64,000 nucleotides of DNA, taken from assembly GCA_015075375.1 (NCBI GenBank), contig JABTUM010000004.1, positions 496,001 through 560,000 of the forward strand, read 5' to 3'. The DNA comes from Planctomycetota bacterium (lineage in GTDB: Bacteria; Planctomycetota; SZUA-567; H5-PLA8). Position 1 is the first letter of the stretch. Every line of letters begins with the position of its first letter. Under the pieces are notes generated by a model that was not told the DNA's origin, did not search any database, and saw only the letters and a list, made by a program, of their open reading frames with translations. The translations under genes and the position numbers were made by a program. This document shows positions 17,130 to 27,101 of the stretch, piece after piece.

Positions 17130-17945
17130 CTACCGGCCATTCGCCTCTCGCATTGCACGCTTCCGAATTCGGTCAACGGCTACTTGGGCCATCCGCTTAA
17201 TGGCCAGCGCACCGGTATACTTGTCGCTTTTCGCCAACTTCTCGAGCGCCGGAAGCGCTTGAGGCGTGCCCAGTTTCGCGAGTGCCGCGCAAGACTGAAC
17301 CGTGCGCCAGCCATTGCCAGCCGCAAGAGCGTCTATTAGCGCAGCCTCCACATCGGGGCCGCCTAAGTAGCCCAACGCTTGTGCTGCATCCCCCGCGATT
17401 CGGTATTCTGGCGACTTGAGTAGTTGCAGCAAAGGCTGCCGTGCGGCTGGGTCGCCCGATTGGCCCAGCGCTAGCATCGTTTCCGGAAGATCCTCGGGTT
17501 TCTCCTTTAGGTTTGCGATTAAAAGCGGGACAAATTCCCGATGCGGGCGCAGAAACGCCAACCAAGCTCCCCAGCGATAATGCCCATGCTTCAATTCGTG
17601 GAGGATGGCGTGAGGTTTTAACGCCGCTTCAACTTCAACTGCAAAAGCGCGATAGCCTTCGCCGCCGGGAGGAGGTCCAGCCACGAACTTCAGCACAGCA
17701 ACTGCGTATTTGCGACTGTGATTCGACCAGAGCAATCGCGCGGCTTCCAGCTGTTCATGCGGGTCACCCTCATTCAAAGTCCTAAAGTATTCTTCTTCTT
17801 CACCAAAAGAGAAATCAACGCAACTGAACCGCAATTCACTTGGAACCGATAGATGGAAAAGGTTCGCTCCACCCTCTTCGGCCTGGAGCAGGGAACACGC
17901 TGCGATCAAATAACTAAGCGCAAGAGGTACCCTTAGATGTGTCAT
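17130..17945 (-). CDS. Exported HEAT-repeat protein
   Basis: 271 aa from ATG 17945, which has AAGGAGG 5 bases upstream; an in-frame start at 18005 lacks such a site. A signal peptide covers about residues 1-22 (LRVPLALSYLIAACSLLQA). Residues 100-255 form PBS/HEAT-type helical repeats (PETMLALGQSGDPAARQPLL; IAGDAAQALGYLGGPDVEAA). The C-terminus is rich in Arg and Lys. It is another member of the exported HEAT family seen at 10988 and 25297, with a likely scaffold role. It stands alone between REP-like elements. Confidence 0.8.
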   Translation of the reverse strand: MTHLRVPLALSYLIAACSLLQAEEGGANLFHLSVPSELRFSCVDFSFGEEEEYFRTLNEGDPHEQLEAARLLWSNHSRKYAVAVLKFVAGPPPGGEGYRAFAVEVEAALKPHAILHELKHGHYRWGAWLAFLRPHREFVPLLIANLKEKPEDLPETMLALGQSGDPAARQPLLQLLKSPEYRIAGDAAQALGYLGGPDVEAALIDALAAGNGWRTVQSCAALAKLGTPQALPALEKLAKSDKYTGALAIKRMAQVAVDRIRKRAMREANGR

Positions 17946-18125
17946 GCACGCCTCCTTGAAGTGAGGCGATCTACCGAGATTACCGCGATACAGGTCTCTC
18001 CCCATTCGCGCGGTGGTCGCACTTATTCACGAACGCCAATACCTTGCGATAGTTCATGTCTTTCTTCAGGGTATCCAACCACCAAACCCCGCGAACATCC
18101 GCATGCGGACGCGATCATTAACCCT

Positions 18126-18250
18126 AAAAACGCCGTCCTCCGCCTTTGTGCCAAAGGCACAACCCTCGTTAGCCTAGGGCGAGGCGCGAAACGCGCCGAC
18201 GCCCTAGGACCCCAAACGCCCCCACCATCCATCCCGCCCTGTAGGGGCGG
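18126..18250 (+). repeat. Three-hairpin REP-like element, solo copy C
   Basis: Co-linear with copy A over 125 bases without gaps; I count three substitutions by eye. The hairpins are at 18146-18162, 18173-18208 and 18234-18250. No transposase gene is attached, as expected for a non-autonomous copy. The high identity to copy A points to recent copying or gene conversion. Confidence 0.8.
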
Positions 18251-18368
18251 CCAAAACCCCGCGCGCGAACCCAACGCGCCGCATCGATCCACGAACCTGC
18301 GCTGCCAACCGCATGCCTCAAACGTAGCCCTGACCGTTTACCGTTCACAATTCACCGCCCTTTTGGTC

Positions 18369-18632
18369 CTACCCCAAAAAGCGGTTCACCCCCCATACCG
18401 TGTTTCCGCGCACCCCTCCCCAGCCCGCATGCCGCCGCGCCTCCGCATCCCGTTCGCGCTGCTTCTGCCGAGCTTTCCGGCGTTTCTCCAACTTCCGATC
18501 TTCCTGCCTCAACGCCTCCAATTCCGCTTCGCTCAACAGCCATTCCGCCGGCAACGCCGCCCCGCACGTGCTGCAATGCTTAAGCCGCCGCGTCGCCAAC
18601 ATCACCTTGCACTGCGGACAATGGAACGCCAT
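18369..18632 (-). CDS. Small zinc-ribbon protein
   Basis: 87 aa. Two Cys pairs at the N-terminus (FHCPQCKVML and KHCSTCGAALP) make a treble-clef-type zinc ribbon, followed by a charged helix with many Arg, Lys and Glu (about 35-70) that may be a coiled coil, and a Gly/Trp-rich tail. GAGG lies about 7 bases before the ATG. Such proteins are often nucleic-acid or protein adaptors; no specific function can be given. It lies between REP copy C and the octamer array. Confidence 0.65.
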   Translation of the reverse strand: MAFHCPQCKVMLATRRLKHCSTCGAALPAEWLLSEAELEALRQEDRKLEKRRKARQKQRERDAEARRHAGWGGVRGNTVWGVNRFLG

Positions 18633-18853
18633 CGCACACCTCGCCTAGTCTTGCGCGGCCTAACCCTAACCCGGCTCGCCCCACCCGCCGCAACCCCACC
18701 CTTATATTCTTCCTGCGTCCACTTCCCTTTGCCGGACTCCGCCCGCTTTCTCTTCCGCCCACCTGGCCCACGAACTCCATGTTCTTCCCTTTAAGCGGCC
18801 TGGCGGTTCCCGCCCATGCGCTGCCACCTCCCGTTTACCCCTTTGCGTTCGCC
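18633..18853. other. Gene-free GC-rich stretch left of the octamer array
   Basis: 221 bases without a gene I can support. It should contain the promoter of the zinc-ribbon gene; no clear boxes are seen. Towards its right end the sequence turns into pyrimidine-rich repeats (TTCGCCC) that lead into the octamer array. Confidence 0.35.
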
Positions 18854-19085
18854 CTTCGCCCTTCCGTCGTTCCACCGTTCCACCGTTCCGCCGTTGGATG
18901 GTTGCGCCGCGTCAACGTTTCGTCGGTCCGCCGGTCCGCCGTTGCGTGGTAGCGTGGTTGCGCCGCTTCGCCGCATCGCCCTTACGCCCTTACGCCCTTA
19001 CGCCCTTGCGACCTTGCGACGTTTCGCCGTTGCGTGGTTGCGCCGCTTCGACGTTGCGACGCATCGCCCTTGCGACGTTGCGACG
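18854..19085 (+). repeat. Array of 29 phased degenerate octamers
   Basis: From 18854 to 19085 the sequence divides into 29 consecutive 8-base units with no insertion or deletion. The commonest forms are TTGCGACG, TTGCGCCG, TTGCGTGG, TTACGCCC, CATCGCCC, CTTCGCCG and TTCCACCG; positions 5 (mostly C or G) and 7 (C) vary least. Some groups recur in order, for example TTGCGTGG, then TTGCGCCG, then CTTCGMCG, then CATCGCCC. A period of 8 is not a multiple of 3, so this is not coding repeat structure. Its function is unknown. Confidence 0.75.
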
Positions 19086-19421
19086 TTGGTTTGGTTCTTG
19101 CCGTTTGCTCTTACCGTTCACTATCCACCGCTCACCACCCCCGTCACCCTTCGTGCATAGCTTAAAAATCAACCATGCACCCCGTATAAAAAGATACGCT
19201 TTGCATGACCCATTTATAGCAGTTTTATGGCACGATCAACTCTTTGCACCGTGCAATGCTATATGCATCACCACGCGCAAGCCACCTCCCAAGCCCAATC
19301 TGCACCTCGGGCACACTTTTTCCGCGTAATGCCTCGGCCAAAACCAGCCCCGCTCCGTCCTATGCTCTGTAAAGCGCACCCGAGACAAGCGCTAAAGCCA
19401 TCCACCCCAGGAATTTAAGAC
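19086..19421 (+). promoter_or_regulatory. Upstream region of the DUF4175 operon
   Basis: 336 bases between the octamer array and the giant gene, clearly less GC-rich than the surroundings from about 19150. It holds a TTACCGTTCAC-type heptamer run (19112-19143), and a palindrome TTGCAC-C-GTGCAA (19244-19256) that could be an operator. The promoter of the 7-kb operon should lie here, but I cannot choose -35 and -10 boxes reliably. Confidence 0.35.
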
Positions 19422-22400
19422 ATGGCGTTCGATCTCAAACAACGGCTCGAAACCCTCAAAGGTACGCTCCGCCGCGCCTGCCTCATCCACGGCGCCGCGT
19501 TCGCGGTACTCACGGCGGTGCTTGGAGTTATGGCCGTCATCCTGCTCGATTACTTCTTCTTCCGCTGGGACAGCGGCGTGAACACCGCCTTCCGCCTCCT
19601 GCTCACCCTCGGCCTGCTCGGTTCGGTCGCCTACTTCGTCTGGCGCCGAATCCTGCAACCCCTTGCCGTTCCTCTATCTATAGACGATATGGCGCTCTCG
19701 GTCGAACGCGAGTTTCCCGAGCTGCAGGACAGCCTGATCTCCTCCATCCAGCTTACCCGCATGATGAGCGACGACCGCCACATGAGCCAGGCGATGGTCG
19801 AGGAAATCGCCCGTCAAGCGCACCAAAAGGCGGCCACGCTTGACTTTGCAAGAGTGGTCAAGTTCGACAAGATCCGCCCGGTCCTGGCTTGGGCCGGCGG
19901 CGCGCTGCTCCTTTTCCTGGCTTTGGCCGTCCCGCTGCGGGAGTATGTCGGCGTCGGCCTCCTGCGCATGTTTACGCTGCAGAACTTCCGCTACCCCGTC
20001 CGTACCGATATTGCCTTGAAGCAGAAGGACTTAGTGGTGCCCAAGGGCGAATCCGTCTCGCTGGCGGTGGAGTGTTCCCGAGCGCTCCCGTCGCGCGCCT
20101 ACATTCGCTTTAGTTCCGACGAGGGAAGGACTTGGAGCAAGCCAGAACCGATCACCACCTCCACCGCCGGCGCTACGCCCAGCGGCGAGAAAACCATCGA
20201 CTTCCAGTACGAGTACAACCCGGTGATTCAGAGCTTCATGTATTACATCGAAGCCGGCGACAACCAGTCGGAACCCCAGACGGTGAAAGCAGTTGAGCGG
20301 CCGACCCTGAACGATCTGAAGGTCCAGTATCGCCAGCCCGAGTACATCACCACCGATCTGAGCGAGATGAAGCGCGAACGGTCGCTGCGTAACGTAACCG
20401 GAACCAAGGCCACGCTTTACGGGACCGTCAACAAGCCCTTGAAGGAGGCCTTCATCCGCATCGGTGAGGCCGAGAAGATTCCCGTGCAGGAGCTGCAAGG
20501 CGATAAGTTCGCGCACACGCTGGAGATAGATAAGGTCAAGGATTACGAACTCTTCCTCGTCTGCGAAGACGGGTTCCAGAACAAGGACCAGATCCGCCAC
20601 AAGATCTGGGCGCTCCCCGACGACCTCCCCAAAGTGCGCTGGACCGCCCCTGCTCAAGACCTGGAAGTCTCGCCCAGCGCTGTAGTTGCATTAGGCATCC
20701 AACTCGAAGACGACTGGGGCTTGCACCGCGGCGAAGTTAAGTATCGCATCCTTAAGGGAGCCGGCGTCGTCCCCGCCGAAGGCCAACCCGCTCCGCGCGC
20801 CGCGCCCGACACCGAGAGTCCGGCCATCGAAGGCGGGTTCGAGCTTTCCACCGAAGGCTTTGGCAAGGGCGTTCGAAAGCTGGAAGTCCGGCACGATTGG
20901 TCACTTGTGGATTTGGCGCTGCAACCCGGCGACGTGGTGGTCTACCAGGGCGAGGCCTACGACTTCTGTCCCACCCCGCGTTCCGGCGATGCGCCGCTGC
21001 AATTTCAACTCCGCATCTTAAGTAAGGAAGAGATCAAGCAGAAACTGGACATCGAACGCCTCCGGCTGATCGACGATCTTAAGGAAATCATCCGGAAGCA
21101 GGAGGAAGACAAGAAGTCGGTCGATGCCGTCGTCGAACACCTTAAAGCCGGAAACGTCTTCGGGATGGGCGAACGAACGCAGGTCACCGAGGCCGAATCC
21201 CTGCAGCAGACGATCATTCGCAAAACCATCGAATTGGAAGGCCGCTTTGCGAACTTGCTGGAACGTTACAAAGCAAACGACCTGAATACTCCGGAAGACG
21301 AGACGCGTTTGCAGGCCATCATTTCCGTGCTTCACGACTGCGCGTCCGAAGGCATGCCCGCCGCCGCCAAAAAGATCGCCGCCTGCGGCATCGCCAAGCA
21401 GGACAGCGAACGGCAGGAGCACTTGGGCGCGGCGTCGGTGCAGCAGCAGGAAGTGATCGACGAGCTTAAGGCGCTGCTCGAACAGATGCAGAAGTGGGCC
21501 GAGACGGAAGAACTGATCCGCATGGCGCGCGCGCTTTTGGTCAAGCAGCGCGCGGTCACGAAGTCCACCGAGGGGCTCAAGGATAAGTTCGGCGGCAAGG
21601 CGCCGGCCGACGTGAGCAAGGACGAGAAGGCCGAAGTGAAGGTTGTCGAGCGCGATCAGCGCGACTGCGGCGTGGACATGGACGCGCTGATGACGCGCAT
21701 GCAGGAAGCGCTGGGCAAGATGAGCGCCGTGGACAAATGGGTGGCCGGGAACATCGAGGACGCCATCAAGATCGCGCTCAACAGCGACGCGACGCCCGAA
21801 AACCCCGATCTCCCCGTGGGCAGCGACAAGTATCCGGGCATCAAGGACAAGATGTCCGGCGCGCAGACGGACATCGACCAGTTCCTCTTCGGCACCGCCA
21901 ACGCCAAGCAGAAGGGTGTCGAGACCGGGCTCGAACGCATCATCAAGGTCCTCGGCCGCCGGCGCGACCTGAACATGAAGGAACTGATGCGCGAGATCGA
22001 ACAGCGCAAGCGCGAACTCCAGCGTGCGCTGGAGCAGCAGAAAGAGATCACGCGCCGCGCCGAGAACATCAAGGACAAGCAGGCGCTGCAGCGCGAAGTC
22101 GCGCAGGCGCAGCGCGACTTGCAGGACCTGCGTAAGCGCCAGGAGGCGCTCAAGAAGGAGACCGAGCAGTTCAAGCCGCAGCCCAACACCGAAGCCGACC
22201 GCTACGAACGCGCCATCGAACGCGCGCGCCAGGAACTCGAGAACCTGCTGCAGCAGGAAAATAAGGTGCTGGCCGACACCATCGGCGAGATGACCGATCC
22301 GGAAAAGATCCTAGCGCGGTCGATCCACGAGCTTGAAATGTTGGAGAAAGAAGAGCGCGAGTTGCAGGCGCAAGCGCTGCAACTTTCAGCCGAACAGCCG

Positions 22401-25244
22401 CAAAAAGCGCTCGACGAAGCCTTGGCCCGCGTCCGCGACGGCTTGGCCAAGAACGATTCGCTCAAGCTGAAGACCGCGACGGCGCAGAGCGCCGGTGACG
22501 AAGCGCAGCGCCAGCAAGGACTTAAAGCGCTCCAGGAGCCGCAGCAGCAGTTGGGCAAGGACCTCAAAGCGCTCACCGAAGCCCTCGATACCGCCGCTAA
22601 GTCGTTGGCTCAGCATCCCGAAGCCTCCGGCAGTGAAGCCGCTCGCGCCGCCGCGCAACGCGCGCTCGAACGCGCCGCAGAAGCCTCGAAGGAAGCTCCG
22701 CAGGCGCTCGCCGAGGCCGCTGCAAAGCTAGGTGCCGGCGACAGTAAGGCCGCTCAACAAGCTCAACAGCGCGCCGCCGAAGCGCTCGAACGCGCCCGCG
22801 ACGGGCTCGACCGCGCGCTGGCCGAAGAACGCGAACGGCTCCAGACCGGTATGCGTACCGTGGCCGACAAGCAAGCCGAGGGGCGCAACCGCGCCGACGA
22901 GATCGCCGGCCGCTTGGGCGGGCTGGTTCGCGCGGGCGCGGAAAACCAAGCCGACGCGGCACTTAAGACGGCCTCCAGCGCCGCGCAGGCGGCTTTGGAG
23001 CCCATCGAAAAAGCCGGCACTCACATGGCCGAAGCCAGCGATCAGCTCCGCCGCGGCAGCGAGCATGCCGAGACGCCCGCGGCCTCCCGCGCCGCCAGCG
23101 AGCAAGTCCAAGCCGCCGAAAAGCTTGCCGAAGCCCGAGCGACGCTCCAGAAAGCCGCCGACGCGCTCGCCCAAGCCAAAGCCGCTAACCACCGCGCGCT
23201 CGCGCAGACGCAAGGTCAAGTCCAGCAACAAGCTAAGTCCCTTCAGCAGCAACTGAACGAACTCTCCCAAGCGATCGAATCCGCCCACTCCAAAGCCTTC
23301 CCCGGCGAAGCCCAGCAATCCGGCCAGCAGAGCGGCCAGCAAGCCGGCCAACAGAGCGGTCAGCAAGCCGGTCAACAGAGCGGGCAACAAGCCGGTCAGC
23401 AGAGCGGCCAGCAAGCCGGTCAACAGAGCGGCCAGCAAGCCGGGCAGCAGAGCGGGCAACAAGCCGGGCAGCAGAGCGGTCAGCAAGCCGGTCAGCAGAG
23501 CGGCCAGCAAGCCGGGCAACAGAGCGGTCAGCAAGCCGGCCAGCAGAGCGGTCAACAAGCTGGGCAGGAAGGCGGGGCTCCAAAGGCGGCGGAGAAGCTG
23601 GGCGAAGCGGCCGGCCACATGGGGCAAGCTCAGCAGCAGCAACAGGTTCCCAATCCGACGCAGGCGACGACGCAGCAGGCGCAGGCGATCGAGAAGCTCG
23701 AGGAAGCCAAAGAAGCGCTGGCCTCGCTGCAGCGCAAAGTCGCCGAGATGAAAGAACCCGGCCGGCGGCTGGAGCGCATCCAGAAGCAGCTTAAGGACGA
23801 AGCCCGCTCCTTGGCGAACAAGATCGAAGACCTGCAAGTCCAGTTGCCCAATGCACCTAAAGCCGACGAGAGCGTCCGCCAAGCCAGCAATCACATGCAG
23901 AATGCGCAGAACCAACTGGGCGGCGACCAACAGCAGCAGTCGGGCCAGCAAAGCGGCCAGCAGTCGGGCCAGCAGAGCGGTCAGCAATCCGGCCAGCAAA
24001 GCGGCCAGCAATCCGGCCAGCAAAGCGGTCAACAAAGCGGCCAGCAGTCGGGCCAGCAGTCGGGCCAGCAGAGCGGTCAGCAATCCGGTCAACAGAGCGG
24101 ACAGCAGTCGGGTCAGCAGAGTGGCCAACAGAGCGGGCAGCAGTCGGGCCAACAGAGCGGGCAGAAGAGCGAGCCCAATGCGGAAGGCGCGGCGAAGGAG
24201 CAGGAGAAGGCGTTGAGCGAGTTGGAGAAGGCGCTGAAGAACTTGGAAGAGATTGCGAAACTGGCCGATCAGGAGAAAGATCCGCGGACGGGCGAGGTGT
24301 TGAAGAAGCTGGCGGAGGTGCAGCGCGCGAACCGGGAAGAAGTCTTGCGCCTGCAGAAGAAGCTCGACGATCTGGCCGATAAGACGGGCAGCCGGCAGGC
24401 GCAGCAGGCGAGCAAGTCGAACCAGTCGGCGAGCCGGAATCAGTCGCAGGCGAGCAGTTCGATGAGCAGCGGGAGCCAGAGCGGGTCCCAGGACAGCAGC
24501 GAGGACGCCGAGGAAGATTTGCAGGAGGCGATGGACAACCTGGATCAGCTCCAGCAGCAGATGCAGCAGCAGGACCAGCAGGAGACGCTGTTCCAGATCG
24601 AGCAGGAACTGAAGAAGATGCTGGGCGCGCAGAAGAAGCTCCTGGTGGACACGCAGGAGATCGAGAAACAGCGCCCGTCGCCGACCGAGGCGCTGCCGCG
24701 CCGCGCACGGCTGCAGGTGCGCAAGGTCCACGACGATCAGCGCGGGTTGGCCGACGCCACCAAGGTGATCGTGAAGAAGATGGAAGAAGAGGGCGTGATC
24801 GTCTTCCGCGAAGTCCTGCAATGGGCGGTGGACGACATGGGCGAGGCGGCGGTGCGGCTGGACAAGGAGCAGACCGGGACGCTGACGCAGAACATCCAGG
24901 AGGATATCCTGAAGCAGTTGAGCGATCTGATCGATGCGCTGCGGAAGGAACGCAACCGCAAACAGCAGCAACAGCAGCAGGGCGGCGGAGGCGGGGGCGG
25001 CGGAGGCCCGCTGGTGCCGCCGCTGGCCGAATTGAAGATGCTGCAGATCATGCAAAAAGACGTCAATCGCCGCACGCAGCGGATCGATCAGGCGGTGGCG
25101 CAATCGGAAGAGAAGGATCTGACCGCGACTCAGAAGGACGAACTGCGGCGCATGGCTCAGAAAGAAGGCAAGATCGCGGGTCTGACCAAAGAACTGGCCA
25201 ACTCGCTGGAGCAACAGGGCGGCGGCGGGCCTCCGGACCACTGA
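19422..25244 (+). CDS. Giant DUF4175-type membrane protein with Gln-rich repeat arrays
   Basis: 1940 aa. Three hydrophobic helices at about 22-48, 56-76 and 148-170 anchor the N-terminus, in the arrangement of DUF4175 proteins. Residues 180-530 look like beta-sandwich domains, and from about 530 the chain is almost all predicted coiled coil. It is broken by two low-complexity arrays, (SGQQAGQQ)10 at about 1300-1383 and (SGQQ)19 at about 1507-1582, and by poly-Gln and poly-Gly near 1847-1863. No catalytic motif is seen; a structural or envelope role is likely. AGGA lies 9 bases before the ATG. An exported HEAT gene follows 52 bases later. Family assignment rests on the N-terminal topology and general likeness. 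Confidence 0.85.
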   Translation: MAFDLKQRLETLKGTLRRACLIHGAAFAVLTAVLGVMAVILLDYFFFRWDSGVNTAFRLLLTLGLLGSVAYFVWRRILQPLAVPLSIDDMALSVEREFPELQDSLISSIQLTRMMSDDRHMSQAMVEEIARQAHQKAATLDFARVVKFDKIRPVLAWAGGALLLFLALAVPLREYVGVGLLRMFTLQNFRYPVRTDIALKQKDLVVPKGESVSLAVECSRALPSRAYIRFSSDEGRTWSKPEPITTSTAGATPSGEKTIDFQYEYNPVIQSFMYYIEAGDNQSEPQTVKAVERPTLNDLKVQYRQPEYITTDLSEMKRERSLRNVTGTKATLYGTVNKPLKEAFIRIGEAEKIPVQELQGDKFAHTLEIDKVKDYELFLVCEDGFQNKDQIRHKIWALPDDLPKVRWTAPAQDLEVSPSAVVALGIQLEDDWGLHRGEVKYRILKGAGVVPAEGQPAPRAAPDTESPAIEGGFELSTEGFGKGVRKLEVRHDWSLVDLALQPGDVVVYQGEAYDFCPTPRSGDAPLQFQLRILSKEEIKQKLDIERLRLIDDLKEIIRKQEEDKKSVDAVVEHLKAGNVFGMGERTQVTEAESLQQTIIRKTIELEGRFANLLERYKANDLNTPEDETRLQAIISVLHDCASEGMPAAAKKIAACGIAKQDSERQEHLGAASVQQQEVIDELKALLEQMQKWAETEELIRMARALLVKQRAVTKSTEGLKDKFGGKAPADVSKDEKAEVKVVERDQRDCGVDMDALMTRMQEALGKMSAVDKWVAGNIEDAIKIALNSDATPENPDLPVGSDKYPGIKDKMSGAQTDIDQFLFGTANAKQKGVETGLERIIKVLGRRRDLNMKELMREIEQRKRELQRALEQQKEITRRAENIKDKQALQREVAQAQRDLQDLRKRQEALKKETEQFKPQPNTEADRYERAIERARQELENLLQQENKVLADTIGEMTDPEKILARSIHELEMLEKEERELQAQALQLSAEQPQKALDEALARVRDGLAKNDSLKLKTATAQSAGDEAQRQQGLKALQEPQQQLGKDLKALTEALDTAAKSLAQHPEASGSEAARAAAQRALERAAEASKEAPQALAEAAAKLGAGDSKAAQQAQQRAAEALERARDGLDRALAEERERLQTGMRTVADKQAEGRNRADEIAGRLGGLVRAGAENQADAALKTASSAAQAALEPIEKAGTHMAEASDQLRRGSEHAETPAASRAASEQVQAAEKLAEARATLQKAADALAQAKAANHRALAQTQGQVQQQAKSLQQQLNELSQAIESAHSKAFPGEAQQSGQQSGQQAGQQSGQQAGQQSGQQAGQQSGQQAGQQSGQQAGQQSGQQAGQQSGQQAGQQSGQQAGQQSGQQAGQQSGQQAGQEGGAPKAAEKLGEAAGHMGQAQQQQQVPNPTQATTQQAQAIEKLEEAKEALASLQRKVAEMKEPGRRLERIQKQLKDEARSLANKIEDLQVQLPNAPKADESVRQASNHMQNAQNQLGGDQQQQSGQQSGQQSGQQSGQQSGQQSGQQSGQQSGQQSGQQSGQQSGQQSGQQSGQQSGQQSGQQSGQQSGQQSGQQSGQKSEPNAEGAAKEQEKALSELEKALKNLEEIAKLADQEKDPRTGEVLKKLAEVQRANREEVLRLQKKLDDLADKTGSRQAQQASKSNQSASRNQSQASSSMSSGSQSGSQDSSEDAEEDLQEAMDNLDQLQQQMQQQDQQETLFQIEQELKKMLGAQKKLLVDTQEIEKQRPSPTEALPRRARLQVRKVHDDQRGLADATKVIVKKMEEEGVIVFREVLQWAVDDMGEAAVRLDKEQTGTLTQNIQEDILKQLSDLIDALRKERNRKQQQQQQGGGGGGGGGPLVPPLAELKMLQIMQKDVNRRTQRIDQAVAQSEEKDLTATQKDELRRMAQKEGKIAGLTKELANSLEQQGGGGPPDH
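23319..23570 (+). repeat. In-gene tandem repeat, 24-bp unit (SGQQAGQQ)
   Basis: One leading 12-base SGQQ unit is followed by ten 24-base units (23331-23570), each coding SGQQAGQQ; the last ends in E instead of Q. Third positions vary between units (ggc, ggt, ggg; caa, cag), so the protein sequence is conserved more than the DNA, which speaks for selection on the peptide. Confidence 0.9.
23940..24167 (+). repeat. In-gene tandem repeat, 12-bp unit (SGQQ)
   Basis: Nineteen units of 12 bases, each coding SGQQ (the last SGQK). Serine codons alternate freely between agc, agt, tcg and tcc; moving between the AGY and TCN sets needs more than one base change, so the units are old or were built from mixed copies. 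The array differs from the first by lacking the Ala-containing half-unit. Confidence 0.9.
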
Positions 25245-25296
25245 TGGGCGGGCTGGGGCGGCTGCGGCGCGGTTCACGGAAACAGGAATGCAAACG

Positions 25297-26508
<1,212 letters not shown>

Positions 26509-26521
26509 ACGCCACGGCTGG

Positions 26522-26989
26522 TCAGGTCAGCAAGTACCTGATGGAGTCGTGCACGCTTACCAAGCTTAAAGTTCCCGCTATATGGACAAGCGTTTGGATC
26601 AGGAAATTAACGAACAGCAAAAAACCGTGCCTTGATCGAGCGGCTTGCCTGAATGCTTTGCGGTAAAGCCAATACAACCAGCCGCCTTCCGCCAACGAGA
26701 CACTCAGCGCCATCCCCAGCAGGACTCCCGCCTGTTCGGGGTTCGCGCCGCCAATCACTCCGCAGGCCAGCCCAAGCACCACCAACACCAAATAGGTGCC
26801 GCTGCAGAAGAGGTAAATCACCGCCGCTTCCTTGCGCACGCGGAGACTGTCTGCTTCATCCAGATCCGCGATCAGACGGCGAGCGACCGCGCGCAGTAAC
26901 CACACCTGCACGAAGATTAAGGGGAAAAAGAGGACCGCGCCGGTGAGGGTAAGCAGCTTAAAGGTTGCCGGGTTCAACGTGAAGAGCAT
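26522..26989 (-). CDS. Hypothetical four-helix membrane protein
   Basis: About 155 aa, no family recognised. Four hydrophobic helices: LTGAVLFFPLIFVQVWLL, AAVIYLFCSGTYLVLVVLGL, AGVLLGMALSVSLAEG and FLLFVNFLIQTLVHIAGTLS. The start is uncertain. The ATG at 26989 begins just before the first helix but lacks a clear ribosome site; a GTG at 27037 would add 16 polar residues. It is convergent with the HEAT gene (13 bases apart). Divergent to it lies another small membrane protein. Confidence 0.6.
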   Translation of the reverse strand: MLFTLNPATFKLLTLTGAVLFFPLIFVQVWLLRAVARRLIADLDEADSLRVRKEAAVIYLFCSGTYLVLVVLGLACGVIGGANPEQAGVLLGMALSVSLAEGGWLYWLYRKAFRQAARSRHGFLLFVNFLIQTLVHIAGTLSLVSVHDSIRYLLT

Positions 26990-27101
26990 GACAGCTAGCG
27001 CTTTCGGATGTGGTTTTGAGCTGCCTGAGCATACCACCCTGGTTCGCCGTACTGCTACTTACCTAAACCCCAGATAAGCGGATCGGACAGGTAAGTGACC
27101 C

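Noticed and set aside
18838..19329. Small open frames across the octamer array
   Set aside because: They arise from the repeat itself; a period of 8 cycles through all three frames and the products have no recognisable domain or ribosome site.
23319..24167. CRISPR-like regular repeats
   Set aside because: The 24- and 12-base units lie in frame in a coding gene, have no unique spacers and keep the peptide sequence; no cas genes are present.
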